Both the position numbers and the translations under genes were made by a program. Under the pieces are notes generated by a model, which was given only the letters and a program-made list of their open reading frames with translations, did not search any database and had not been told where the DNA came from. A stretch of 64,000 nucleotides of DNA from Streptomyces sp. A2-16 (GTDB lineage: Bacteria; Actinomycetota; Actinomycetes; Streptomycetales; Streptomycetaceae): contig NZ_CP063808.1 of the NCBI RefSeq assembly GCF_018128905.1, forward strand, positions 124,001 to 188,000, given 5' to 3'. Below, in pieces: positions 22,476 to 30,433 of the stretch (its first letter is position 1; each line of letters opens with the position of its first letter).

Positions 22476-23290
22476 GACGAGCCCGCCCCCCTCCTCCTGG
22501 GCGGACGCGGGAGGAAGCCACTGGTGCGGGCCATGTACCCGGCATAGCCGGGCCGGTCGGCCATGTGCCGTTCGAGCAGGCGTTTTCCGCTGCCCCGGGT
22601 CAGCAGCAGGCTCATCACCAGCGGGGAGACGAAGGACACGGCGGCCGACGCCGGAAGGTCGCAGGCCGTCAGGTACAGGCCCCACCACACGCAGAAGTCC
22701 CCGAAGTAGTTGGGGTGCCGGGTCCACGCCCACAGGCCACGGTCCATGATCCTTCCGCGGTTGGCGGGATCGGCCTTGAACCGGGCCAGCTGGGCGTCCC
22801 CGACCGCCTCGAAACCGAGGCCGACCGCCCACAGCACGGCACCGGCCCAGACGACGGCCGAGGGTCGGCCCGGCACGTACTGGGCCGCCTGCACGGGCAG
22901 GGACACCAGCCAGACCAGGGCGCCCTGCAGCAGGTACACCGTCCGCAGGGCGTACAGGTTCCGGCTGCCGGGGGCCTTGGCGAGCAGCGCCCGGTACCGC
23001 GGGTCCTCGCCGTGACCGCGCCCGCGCCGGGCGATGTGCACCGCCAGGCGCAGCCCCCAGACCGCCGTGAGCGAGGTGACGAGCAGACGTCGTACGAGAT
23101 CACCCTGCCCGGCGGAGGCGGCGAAGGTCACCGCGGCCACCGCCGTGAAGGCGGCCCCCCAGGCGATGTCCACGATCCGGTGCACCCCCGTGCGCACCGC
23201 GACCGCGAAGGTGACCAGCATGACGGCGAGCGCCGCAGCGGCTGCCCAGGCCAGGTTGAGAGCGAACGCGCCCCAGGGGAAGCCGCTCAC
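22472..23290 (-). CDS. DUF1295 membrane protein (steroid-reductase/isoprenylcysteine-methyltransferase fold)
   Basis: 272 aa with about seven hydrophobic segments. The C-terminal signature WAWTRHPNYFGDFCVWWGLYL is the NADPH/SAM-binding helix of the DUF1295 family, related to steroid 5-alpha-reductases. It equals Rv0446c in the mycobacterial sigK locus. The GTG start overlaps the upstream methyltransferase stop (GTGA), and its stop overlaps the hydrolase start. Reduction of an unsaturated lipid intermediate is a plausible role, not shown here. Confidence 0.9.
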   Translation of the reverse strand: MSGFPWGAFALNLAWAAAAALAVMLVTFAVAVRTGVHRIVDIAWGAAFTAVAAVTFAASAGQGDLVRRLLVTSLTAVWGLRLAVHIARRGRGHGEDPRYRALLAKAPGSRNLYALRTVYLLQGALVWLVSLPVQAAQYVPGRPSAVVWAGAVLWAVGLGFEAVGDAQLARFKADPANRGRIMDRGLWAWTRHPNYFGDFCVWWGLYLTACDLPASAAVSFVSPLVMSLLLTRGSGKRLLERHMADRPGYAGYMARTSGFLPRPPRRRGAGSS

Positions 23291-24603
23291 AGCCGGTCCA
23301 GCCCCTCGTACCAGGCGGGCGTGGCCGTCGGCATGCCGCTCGCGCCGCCGGGACCGGGCCGCACGGCCAGGATCTGGTCGACACCCATTCGGCCCTCCTC
23401 GAACGCCAGGGCACCGCCGGCCAGGTACAGCCGCCACACCCGGGCCGTCTCCTCGCCCACCAGCGCCCCGAACCGGTCCCAGCGCTCCTCCAGGGTGCGG
23501 TGCCAGGCGTTCACGGTGCGGGTGTAGTGCTCACGCAGCGACTCGGTGTGCCGCAGCTCCAGCCCGGCCGCCTCCAGCAGCGTGACGGTCTCGCCCAACG
23601 GGCGCATGTGCATGTCGGGTGCGATGTACGCCTCGATGAACGGTCCGCCGCCGGGCGCGCCGGGCCCGCGCGACATCTGCTGCACCAGCACCCGGCCGCC
23701 CGGGCGGACGAGCCGGTGCAGGGCGCCGGCGAAGGCCGGGTACTCGGCGTCGCCGACGTGCTCGCCCATCTCGACGGTGGCGACGGCGTCGTACGGCCCG
23801 CCCTCGATGTCGCGGTAGTCCTGGCAGACCACCTCCACCCGGTGTTCCAGGCCGCGTTCGGCGACCTGCTCGCGGACGTGGGCCGCCTGCTCACGGGCCA
23901 GGGTCACGGCCGTGACCCGCGCCCCGTGCCGCTGCGCCGCGTACAGGGTGAGGGACCCCCAGCCGCAGCCGATGTCCAGCAGCCGGGCCCCCGGCTCCAG
24001 CGCGAGCTTGCGGCAGATCAGCTCCAGCTTGGCCCGCTGGGCGTCGGCCGGTCCGAAGGCGGAGTCCTCGTCCTTCGTCCAGTAGCCGCACGAGTAGGCC
24101 ATGGTGTCGTCGAGGAGGAGCCGGTAGAAGTCGTTGGACAGGTCGTAGTGGTGGCTGATGGCGGCCCGGTCGCGCGCCCGGCTGTGCAGGCCGCCGCGCA
24201 GCCGGGCCTGGGAGGCGGGGGCGGCCGGCCGCGGACCCACCGCGCCGAGCCGTACGGCGGTGGCGACGGCTCGGGCCCGGTCGGCGGACGTGAGCCGGGG
24301 CGGACGCAGGCCCTGCTCCCGCCGGGCCGCCCACACCGCGCGCAGTCCGCGCGCCAGGTCGCCCTCGACGTCGAGCTCCCCGGTGACGTACGCCTGCGCC
24401 AGGCCCAGTTCGCCGGGGTGCCACAGCAGGCGGCGCAGTGCGCGCCGGGAGCGCAGGACGACGACGGGGGCGCCCGCGGGGCCGGACTCGCTGCCGTCCC
24501 AGGCGCGCAGGCGCACCGGCAGGGGGCCGCCCAGGAAATCCGCGGCCAGGGCGGCGAGCCGGTGGGCGGCACCGGGCCGGGCTGTGAGGGGTGCGGTGGT
24601 CAT
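23287..24603 (-). CDS. Cyclopropane-fatty-acyl-phospholipid synthase-family methyltransferase
   Basis: 438 aa. A helical N-terminal lipid-binding region (residues ~15-140) precedes the SAM-dependent domain: HHYDLSNDFY (151-160, hallmark of Cfa enzymes), SAM loop LLDIGCGWGSL (208-218), VATVEMGEHVG and later YIAPDMHMRPLG, which hold active-site Glu and Tyr/His residues. It transfers a methyl or methylene group from SAM to an unsaturated acyl chain of membrane lipid. ATG 24603 overlaps the stop of the next upstream methyltransferase. Having two consecutive, diverged Cfa-type genes suggests a two-step or two-substrate modification. Confidence 0.92.
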   Translation of the reverse strand: MTTAPLTARPGAAHRLAALAADFLGGPLPVRLRAWDGSESGPAGAPVVVLRSRRALRRLLWHPGELGLAQAYVTGELDVEGDLARGLRAVWAARREQGLRPPRLTSADRARAVATAVRLGAVGPRPAAPASQARLRGGLHSRARDRAAISHHYDLSNDFYRLLLDDTMAYSCGYWTKDEDSAFGPADAQRAKLELICRKLALEPGARLLDIGCGWGSLTLYAAQRHGARVTAVTLAREQAAHVREQVAERGLEHRVEVVCQDYRDIEGGPYDAVATVEMGEHVGDAEYPAFAGALHRLVRPGGRVLVQQMSRGPGAPGGGPFIEAYIAPDMHMRPLGETVTLLEAAGLELRHTESLREHYTRTVNAWHRTLEERWDRFGALVGEETARVWRLYLAGGALAFEEGRMGVDQILAVRPGPGGASGMPTATPAWYEGLDRL

Positions 24604-26195
24604 CGGCCGGGGTTCTCCTTGGTGAACAGGTACTGCTGCACGTCGAGGTACCCGGCCCGGAAGCCGGCCTCCGAATACGCGAGGTAGAAGGTCCACAGGC
24701 GGCGGAAGGTCTCGTCGAAGCCGAGCGCGTCGACCTCGTGCGCGCGCTCGGCGAACCGCTCCCGCCACAGCCGCAGCGTCTCGGCGTAGTGGGCGCCGAA
24801 GCCGTCGCGGCGGGCGAGGCGCAGACCGGTGTGGTCGCGGACCGTGTCCTCGACGGCCCGCGTGGACGGGATGAACCCGCCGGGGAACACGTACTTGTGG
24901 ATCCAGGTGAAGGTGGAGCGGGTGGCGAGCATCCGCTCGTGCGGCATGGTGATGGCCTGGAGCGCGACCCGGCCGCCCGGTGCCAGCCGCTCGTCGAGGG
25001 TGCGGAAGTACACCGGCCAGAACTCCGCGCCGACCGCCTCGACCATCTCCACGCTGACGACGGCGTCGTACTCCCCGCGGGCCTCGCGGTAGTCGCACAG
25101 CTCGATCGAGACGCGGTCGGCGAGACCGGCGGCGCGCACCCGGCGCAGGGCCAGCTCCCGCTGTTCCCGGGAGAGCGTGAGCGAGGTGACGCGGGCGCCG
25201 CGGGCGGCGGCACGCAGGGCGAGTTCGCCCCAGCCGGTGCCGATCTCCAGCAGCCGGGTGCCGTGGCCGATGTCGGCCAGGTCGAGCAGCCGGTCGATCT
25301 TGCGGTGCTGGGCCGGGGCAAGCCGGTCCCAGCTCGCCGGGAAGCCCCGGAAGACGGCTCCGGAGTAGGTGAGGGTGTGGTCGAGGAACAGCGCGAACAG
25401 GTCGTTGGACAGGTCGTAGTGGCGGCTGATGTTGGCCCGGGAGCCGTCGGGTGTGTTGCGTTCGCCGTCCGGATGCCGTGGTGCCCACAGGCCGCGCAGC
25501 CGCTGCAACGGGGCCGGGATCAGTTCGGCCGTGTGGGCGGCGAGCACGGTGAGCGCGGCGACCAGGTCGGGGGCGTCCCACTCGCCGGCCATGTAGGACT
25601 CGCCGAATCCGACCAGGCCGCCGCAGCCGATCCGCGCGTGGAAGGCGGCCGGATCACGCACCTCCAGCAGCGGTCCGCCCAGCCCGAAGGTGCCGATCCC
25701 CTCGAACCGGGCCCGCAGCGGCAGCTTCCGCAGGGCCCGACGGACGAGCGCCGCGGTCACGGCGCTCCGGGCCCGGGAGGCGGCGGGCACGGCGACGACA
25801 TCGGGCCAGCGCGCGGGGTCGGCCGGGGCGAGGAGGGTGTCGGGGGTCGGCGGTCCGGCTGGGCTGGTTCCGTGCGGTGCCGTGTCGAGGGCGGCGACGG
25901 GGTCGGCGGCGGAGTCGGCTGGGGCGAGCAGAGTGCCGGGGGTCTGGTGTCCGGCCGGGCTGGTCCTCTCCGCCGCCGTGGCCAGGACGGCGCAGGGTTC
26001 GTCGGCGGGGGCGGCGGGCGGGTGGGGGAGCGGGGGCGCTTCGTCGCCGGGGCGCAGGGACGCGGTGCGGCTGCCGGGGACCGCGGGTCCGGCGGACGGG
26101 GCGTTCCTGCCTGTCGTGGCGTCCGCGCCAGGTGCCGTGCCGCGGGGCTCGCCGGGGAGTCCGTCGGGGGCGGTGTCGGGTCCTGCGGTCTTCAT
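24600..26195 (-). CDS. Second Cfa/UfaA1-type methyltransferase with a long repetitive N-terminus
   Basis: 531 aa. Residues ~255-530 are the catalytic domain: RHYDLSNDLFALF (258-270), SAM loop LLEIGTGWGEL (315-325), VVSVEMVEAVG, and the C-terminal WTFYLAYSEAGFRAGYLDVQQYLF. It resembles mycobacterial UfaA1 (Rv0447c) more closely than plain Cfa. The first ~135 residues are a proline/alanine-rich extension, not part of the fold, in which a 32-residue unit (TSPAG..TP.TLLAPAD) is duplicated in tandem. ATG 26195 overlaps the DUF1365 stop. Substrate presumed to be a mono-unsaturated phospholipid acyl chain. Confidence 0.92.
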   Translation of the reverse strand: MKTAGPDTAPDGLPGEPRGTAPGADATTGRNAPSAGPAVPGSRTASLRPGDEAPPLPHPPAAPADEPCAVLATAAERTSPAGHQTPGTLLAPADSAADPVAALDTAPHGTSPAGPPTPDTLLAPADPARWPDVVAVPAASRARSAVTAALVRRALRKLPLRARFEGIGTFGLGGPLLEVRDPAAFHARIGCGGLVGFGESYMAGEWDAPDLVAALTVLAAHTAELIPAPLQRLRGLWAPRHPDGERNTPDGSRANISRHYDLSNDLFALFLDHTLTYSGAVFRGFPASWDRLAPAQHRKIDRLLDLADIGHGTRLLEIGTGWGELALRAAARGARVTSLTLSREQRELALRRVRAAGLADRVSIELCDYREARGEYDAVVSVEMVEAVGAEFWPVYFRTLDERLAPGGRVALQAITMPHERMLATRSTFTWIHKYVFPGGFIPSTRAVEDTVRDHTGLRLARRDGFGAHYAETLRLWRERFAERAHEVDALGFDETFRRLWTFYLAYSEAGFRAGYLDVQQYLFTKENPGR

Positions 26196-26935
26196 CGTGC
26201 GTTCTCCGGGGAGCGGTGGTCGGGGCGGGGCTGGACGGGCAGCCCCCGCAGGTACAGGCGTACGCCGTGGGCCCGGATCGCGGCCGACACGGCGAGGGTG
26301 GACCAGGGATGGCGCAGCGCGAGCCGCAGCAGCGCCGGGACGGTCGCCGCACGGCGGGTGCCCCGGACCGTCGCGGTGAGGGTCCGCGTGCTCTCGCGGT
26401 CCAGGTGGACGGTCAGGTCGAGCCGGGGCCCCGGCTCGGGCAGCCGCATCCGGTAGCGCCCGTCGACGGGGAGGAAGGGCGAGACGTAGAACTCCTTGTC
26501 GGTGCCGACCTCGGTACCCGTCGTACCCGTCCCGTGCGGGCTCAGCAGATAGCAGTGGCGGCCGCCGTAGGTGTTGTGCACCTCCGCGACCACGCAGCGC
26601 GGCTCCCCGTCGGGGCCGTGGCACCAGTACAGGGTGAGCGGATTGAAGACGTACCCGAGCACGCGCGCGTGCGTGAGCATCACCACCCGGCCGCCCTCCA
26701 GGTGGACGCCCCGCGCGGCGAGGAAGGCGTCCAGACCGGCCCGGATGGAGGGCTGGTCCCCGGTGAAGTGGTCGCGTGGGTCGAACCGTGCCAACGGCCG
26801 CAGCGGAAGCGGCAGTCGGGGCGGGTGGTCGGGGTCGACGAGCCACAGGTACGTGCGGTGCGTCAGCGCGTACCGCCGCGGAGTGGTGCGCACGTGGGCG
26901 ATCCGGCAGGAGTAGAGGGCGGGCACGGTGTTCAC
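26192..26935 (-). CDS. DUF1365 domain protein
   Basis: 247 aa, cytosolic. Family hallmarks: RYALTHRTYLWLVDPD near the N-terminus, HARVLGYVFNPLTLYWC in the middle, then VAEVHNTYGGRHCYLL and KEFYVSPFLPVDGRYRM. It equals Rv0448c in the mycobacterial sigK locus and is nearly always found between a FAD oxidoreductase and a Cfa-type enzyme, as here. The biochemical role is unknown. GTG 26935 overlaps the upstream stop (GTGA). Confidence 0.93.
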   Translation of the reverse strand: MNTVPALYSCRIAHVRTTPRRYALTHRTYLWLVDPDHPPRLPLPLRPLARFDPRDHFTGDQPSIRAGLDAFLAARGVHLEGGRVVMLTHARVLGYVFNPLTLYWCHGPDGEPRCVVAEVHNTYGGRHCYLLSPHGTGTTGTEVGTDKEFYVSPFLPVDGRYRMRLPEPGPRLDLTVHLDRESTRTLTATVRGTRRAATVPALLRLALRHPWSTLAVSAAIRAHGVRLYLRGLPVQPRPDHRSPENAR

Positions 26936-28245
26936 CAGCGCGCCCCCAGCACCGCGGCGGCCTCGGCACCGGACCGGCAGCCGTCCTCGTGGAACCCCCA
27001 GCCGTGATAGGCGCCCGCGAACACGCAGACGGGGGAAGCGAGTTCGTGCAGCCGCTGCTGCGCGGCCACCGACTCGGGCGTGTAGACGGGGTGTTCGTAG
27101 ACCATGCGGGCCAGTACCCGGTCCGGGTCGACCCGGTCCTCGCCGCCCAGGGTGACCACGAACCGCTCGGCGGCCTCCAGGCGTTGCAGCCGGTTCATGT
27201 CGTAGCTGACCCGCACCCGGTCGGCACCGGCCTCGCACGTCGGCATGAGGTAGTTCCAGGAGGCGCGGGCGCCGCGGGCCCGGGGCAGCAGCCGGGTGTC
27301 GGTGTGCAGGAGGGTGGTGTTGCGGGAGTAGCGGAACGCGCCCAGGACCTCCCGCTCCGGCCCGGTCGCGTCGGCCAGCAGCCGCAGTGCCTGGTCGGGG
27401 TGGACGGCGATCACCACCGCGTCGTACGACTCGGTCGAACCGTCCTCGGTCGTCACCTCGGCGCCGTCCGCGTGGCGCCGTACGGCGCGCACCGCAGCGC
27501 CGGTCCGGATGTCGCCGATGTGCTTGGCGACCCGCTCGACGTAGGCGTGCGAACCACCGGTGACCGTGCGCCACACCGGGGACCCGGTCACCGACAGCAG
27601 CCCGTGGTGCTCCAGGAAGCGGAACAGGTAGGAGGCCGGGTAGCGCTGGGCGGTGGCGGCGTCGCAGGACCACACGGCCGACACCACCGGTGTCATGAAG
27701 TGGGCGCGGAAATAGGCGGAGAAGCCCTCCCGGTCCAGGAACTCCCCCAGGGTGAGCGGGTCCGCACCGCCGTGGGCCAGCAGCCGCCGGGCCGCCCGGT
27801 GGAAGGCGGGCACCTCGGCCAGCAGCCGCAGGTAGGGGCCGCGCAGCAGCGCGCGCGGGCGGGTGAACAGTCCGGCCGGTCCGCGGGCCCCGGCGTACTC
27901 CAGTCCGCACCCCTCGCACCGGACCGACATGCTCATCTCCGACTCCTGCGTGGCGACGCCGAGTTCGTCGAAGAGCCGCAGCAGATGGGGATAGGTGCGC
28001 CGGTTGTGCACGATGAATCCGGAGTCGACCCGGTGCACCCGACCGTCGTACGGCGAGGTCAGCTCGTGGGTGTGGGCATGCCCGCCGAGCCGGTCGTCGG
28101 CCTCGTACAGGGTGACCTGACGGGTCCGGCCCAGGATGTACGCGGCGGTCAGTCCCGCCACTCCCGAGCCCACCACGGCCGTCCGCCGCCCGTGCCGAGC
28201 CCTGTCCTCCGGGCCGTGGGATGCTGCCCCGGGTGCCCTCTCCAT
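26932..28245 (-). CDS. FAD-dependent oxidoreductase (amine-oxidase/desaturase-like), first gene of the lipid operon
   Basis: 437 aa. N-terminal Rossmann FAD motif AVVGSGVAGLTAAYIL (residues ~23-38) followed by LYEADDRLGGHAHT, with the second FAD-contact strand YDAVVIAVHPDQALRLL and a C-terminal VFAGAYHGWGFHEDGCRSG flavin-binding loop. It equals Rv0449c, which with UfaA1-type enzymes has been linked to methyl-branched (tuberculostearic-type) fatty acids. GGAGGAGAGG lies directly upstream of ATG 28245. The SigK-type promoter at 28313-28285 starts the transcript ~33 bases upstream. Confidence 0.93.
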   Translation of the reverse strand: MERAPGAASHGPEDRARHGRRTAVVGSGVAGLTAAYILGRTRQVTLYEADDRLGGHAHTHELTSPYDGRVHRVDSGFIVHNRRTYPHLLRLFDELGVATQESEMSMSVRCEGCGLEYAGARGPAGLFTRPRALLRGPYLRLLAEVPAFHRAARRLLAHGGADPLTLGEFLDREGFSAYFRAHFMTPVVSAVWSCDAATAQRYPASYLFRFLEHHGLLSVTGSPVWRTVTGGSHAYVERVAKHIGDIRTGAAVRAVRRHADGAEVTTEDGSTESYDAVVIAVHPDQALRLLADATGPEREVLGAFRYSRNTTLLHTDTRLLPRARGARASWNYLMPTCEAGADRVRVSYDMNRLQRLEAAERFVVTLGGEDRVDPDRVLARMVYEHPVYTPESVAAQQRLHELASPVCVFAGAYHGWGFHEDGCRSGAEAAAVLGARW

Positions 28246-28284
28246 CGCCTCTCCTCCCGCCTCGACGATCTGCGGTCTCCGCGT

Positions 28285-28313
28285 AATCCGGAGCAGGTCG
28301 GGCGGTGGATTGG
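28285..28313 (-). promoter_or_regulatory. SigK-type promoter of the lipid operon
   Basis: On the minus strand: CCAATCC (28313-28307), 16-base spacer, CGGATT (28290-28285), extended as CGGATTACGC exactly as at the sigma gene. Transcription should begin near 28278 and run through all six overlapping genes to 21675. Confidence 0.7.
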
Positions 28314-28415
28314 CCGGGTCTCAGGAGGCTGTCGGGCGGGGGTCCGTCCGGATCCGGACGGAGGGCGCCACGGTGGTGTCACGGGCGGGGCGACACGGTG
28401 TACGGCGTTCCGCAC

Positions 28416-28460
28416 CCGCGTGACCGCCGGGCGGACGGACTCCGCCCGGCGGTCACGCGG
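28416..28460 (-). terminator. Long hairpin terminator after the DUF2231 gene
   Basis: Two perfect 19-base arms (beginning CCGCGTGACCGCCGGGCGG) around a 7-base loop, 12 bases downstream of the stop at 28473. It insulates the SigK operon promoter at 28313 from upstream transcription. Confidence 0.85.
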
Positions 28461-28472
28461 GACCGGGGACGC

Positions 28473-28991
28473 TCAGCGATCGTCCCCGTCCGCACCCGTC
28501 GCCGTCTTGGAGAAACCGTCGTGCCATGCGGCCTTCGCCCCCGAGTCGCCTATGCGGTAGACGTCCACGACGGCTCCCGCGGCCACCACGAGCGACAGGA
28601 CCGCGGCCGCGGCGCGCACCGGCACGCCGGACCAGCGTGTGCCGCCCGAGTCCTGCGCCGCGGCCGCGGCCGTGCGACGGGCCGCCCACCAGACGAGGGC
28701 CGCGAGGACGAACAGGCCCAGCGCCCAGGGCAGCAGGCCGTCGCCCAGTTCCGCGTGGCGGCGCACCAGTGCGTTGCTGTCGACGTGTTCCTCCAGCCAC
28801 TCCCCGGCCCCGGTGGCGAGCGGCACGCTCGCGAGCGTGACCAGGGCGAGCAACGGCAGCACGACTCCCATCCGCTGTGCGGCCCTCGGCCAGATCGCGC
28901 CGACGGCCAGCGCCAGCGCGGTCAGGGGAACGAGTACGACGACGAAGTGCACCAACAAGACATGCGCGGGAAGGCCGTTGACCAGGCCCAT
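28473..28991 (-). CDS. DUF2231 membrane protein
   Basis: 172 aa with four membrane helices. DUF2231 hallmarks: GLPAHVLLVHFVVVLVPLTAL at the start and HAELGDGLLPWALGLF later, with the paired histidines (H11-type, H94-type) that could bind heme or metal. ATG 28991 follows GGAGG by 6 bases; the frame is open further upstream without a ribosome site. It lies just upstream of the SigK lipid operon in the same direction but is separated by a strong terminator. Confidence 0.88.
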   Translation of the reverse strand: MGLVNGLPAHVLLVHFVVVLVPLTALALAVGAIWPRAAQRMGVVLPLLALVTLASVPLATGAGEWLEEHVDSNALVRRHAELGDGLLPWALGLFVLAALVWWAARRTAAAAAQDSGGTRWSGVPVRAAAAVLSLVVAAGAVVDVYRIGDSGAKAAWHDGFSKTATGADGDDR

Positions 28992-29137
28992 GGGAGTCCT
29001 CCAGCGGATCGGCCAGGGTGGGGGTGGATCGGGCGCGCCAGCCTGGCACAGCAACCTCTCAGCTTCTTCTGAGCCCCGCCCGGCCGTTTCTCGCGAGCCC
29101 GGCCCGGTCGCGAGGGCGCGTTTCCGCCGCCCTCACG

Positions 29138-29410
29138 TCAGCCGCTCGGCTCCGGACCCCACAGCTCCGGGCCCCCGCCCTTCCACTCGATCCACGCCAC
29201 CTGCGCCACCTCCGCCGCGTCGATCTCCAGCCCCGCGCGGCGCAGGAACTCCGCGATGTCGTTCAGGTTGTGGGCCAGGCCGAGGATCTCGCCGTCGACG
29301 CGCACGCGGCGGCCGCCGGTGGGGGACGGGGGGTGCACGATCACGCGGATCGGTCCGGACATGTCCTCAGGATCGTCCGAGGCGTACGGTTGCGCACTTC
29401 GGTCCGTCAT
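29138..29410 (-). CDS. Small hypothetical protein
   Basis: 90 aa. IRVIVHPPSPTGGRRVRVDGEILGLAHNLNDIAEFLRRAGLE cut here as words: a beta hairpin, then a helix; no family recognised but it looks like a compact folded domain. Its ATG at 29410 overlaps the stop of the next gene upstream (ATGA), supporting this start over ATG 29362. The two form a two-gene unit. Confidence 0.75.
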   Translation of the reverse strand: MTDRSAQPYASDDPEDMSGPIRVIVHPPSPTGGRRVRVDGEILGLAHNLNDIAEFLRRAGLEIDAAEVAQVAWIEWKGGGPELWGPEPSG

Positions 29411-29643
29411 CGGTCGAGCCGTCCGCTCGTGTACCCGTCGGCCGAACGGCCCAGGTCACGCAGCTCCCACCACTCGGCGGGGCGCGGGCGTCCGTGCTGC
29501 CAGTGGGGGTGGAAGAACACCTGGGCCGACAGCCGGTGCAGACGCCGGCGCAGCTCCGTGCGCCCGGGGTGCTCGGCGAGCTGCCGGTAGGTGGCACTCC
29601 ACTCACGCTGTGCCCGGGCGAGGTCGTCGGGGAACGTTCGCAT
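29407..29643 (-). CDS. Small hypothetical protein, upstream partner of the 90-aa protein
   Basis: 78 aa from ATG 29643 (a TTG at 29655 is in frame). Helical and basic: DLARAQREWSATYRQL, then RTELRRRLHRLSAQVFFHPHW and AEWWELRDLG. No ribosome site is visible, so it may be leaderless. It ends by overlapping the 90-aa gene. Function unknown; aromatic- and Arg-rich segments suggest protein or nucleic-acid contact only as a guess. Confidence 0.7.
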   Translation of the reverse strand: MRTFPDDLARAQREWSATYRQLAEHPGRTELRRRLHRLSAQVFFHPHWQHGRPRPAEWWELRDLGRSADGYTSGRLDR

Positions 29644-29775
29644 GCCCGGATTCAATCATGTGTTCGATTTTTGGCGCGACGGCAGACGGGGCGGTCACGG
29701 GCCGGCCGATGAGTTGTGCGGGTCTGCCGGGTCTACCAGGACGACTCGGATCCCTTCGGAAGGCCGGAGACCGCC

Positions 29776-30351
29776 ATGACCGCCACCTACACCTTCGACG
29801 TCTTCTCCTCGCTCGACGGCTACGGCGCCGCCGGCGGCGACTGGACCGGCTACTGGGGCAAGCAGGGCCCCGAACTGCTGGAGCACCGCCACGCGCTGTA
29901 CGGCGAGAAGCAGCGGATGGTCTTCGGGGCCACCACCTACCGGGCGTTCGCGCGGATGCTGGCCGAGAGCAGCGAGGGCGACGACGTGCGGGACCCCTGG
30001 GTGACCCGGATGAGGAACCTGCCGACGACCGTGGTGTCGACGACCCTTGAGGACACCCTCGGCTGGCCGGACGCGACCGTCGTGAGCGGTGACGCCGTGG
30101 ACGTCGTGGCCCGGCTCAAGGAGGAGTCCGAGGTGCCGTTGCGCTCGCACGGCTGTCTGTCGATGAACCGGGCGCTGATGGCCGCCGGCCTCGTCGACCG
30201 CGTGCAGGTGACGGTCTTCCCCGTCATCACCGGCCGCACCGGTGTCGACCCGGTCTTCCAGGGCGCGGCCGACTTCGACCTGGAGCTGCTGGAGAGCCGC
30301 ACGCTCGACGGTCGCATCCAGGAACTCGTCTACCGGCCCACCCTGCACTGA
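29776..30351 (+). CDS. Dihydrofolate-reductase-like (RibD C-terminal) protein
   Basis: 191 aa. RibD_C/DHFR fold: YTFDVFSSLDGYGA at the N-terminus, MVFGATTYRAF near residue 55, PTTVVSTTLED, then SHGCLSMNRALMAAGLVDRVQVTVFPVITG, the NADPH-binding and active-site segments of the YwjB/YyaP family. A reductase using NADPH is likely; the substrate is unknown. ATG 29776 begins the domain; the frame is open upstream. Divergent from the small genes at 29643. Confidence 0.88.
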   Translation: MTATYTFDVFSSLDGYGAAGGDWTGYWGKQGPELLEHRHALYGEKQRMVFGATTYRAFARMLAESSEGDDVRDPWVTRMRNLPTTVVSTTLEDTLGWPDATVVSGDAVDVVARLKEESEVPLRSHGCLSMNRALMAAGLVDRVQVTVFPVITGRTGVDPVFQGAADFDLELLESRTLDGRIQELVYRPTLH

Positions 30352-30382
30352 GCCGGTCCGGCAGCCGCAGCGGACAGCCGAA

Positions 30383-30417
30383 AGGGCCGCCCGCACCCCG
30401 GAGGGTGGGACGGCCCT
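30383..30417. terminator. Bidirectional terminator between convergent genes
   Basis: Arms AGGGCCGCCCGCACC and GGTGGGACGGCCCT form an imperfect 14-bp hairpin between the stops at 30351 (+) and 30434 (-). Confidence 0.7.
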
Positions 30418-30433
30418 GTCAGTTGCGCGAAGG

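Noticed and set aside
28992..29054. SigK promoter for the DUF2231 gene
   Set aside because: Only CCGATCC-like words with a 14-base gap; both boxes and spacing differ from the four good sites.
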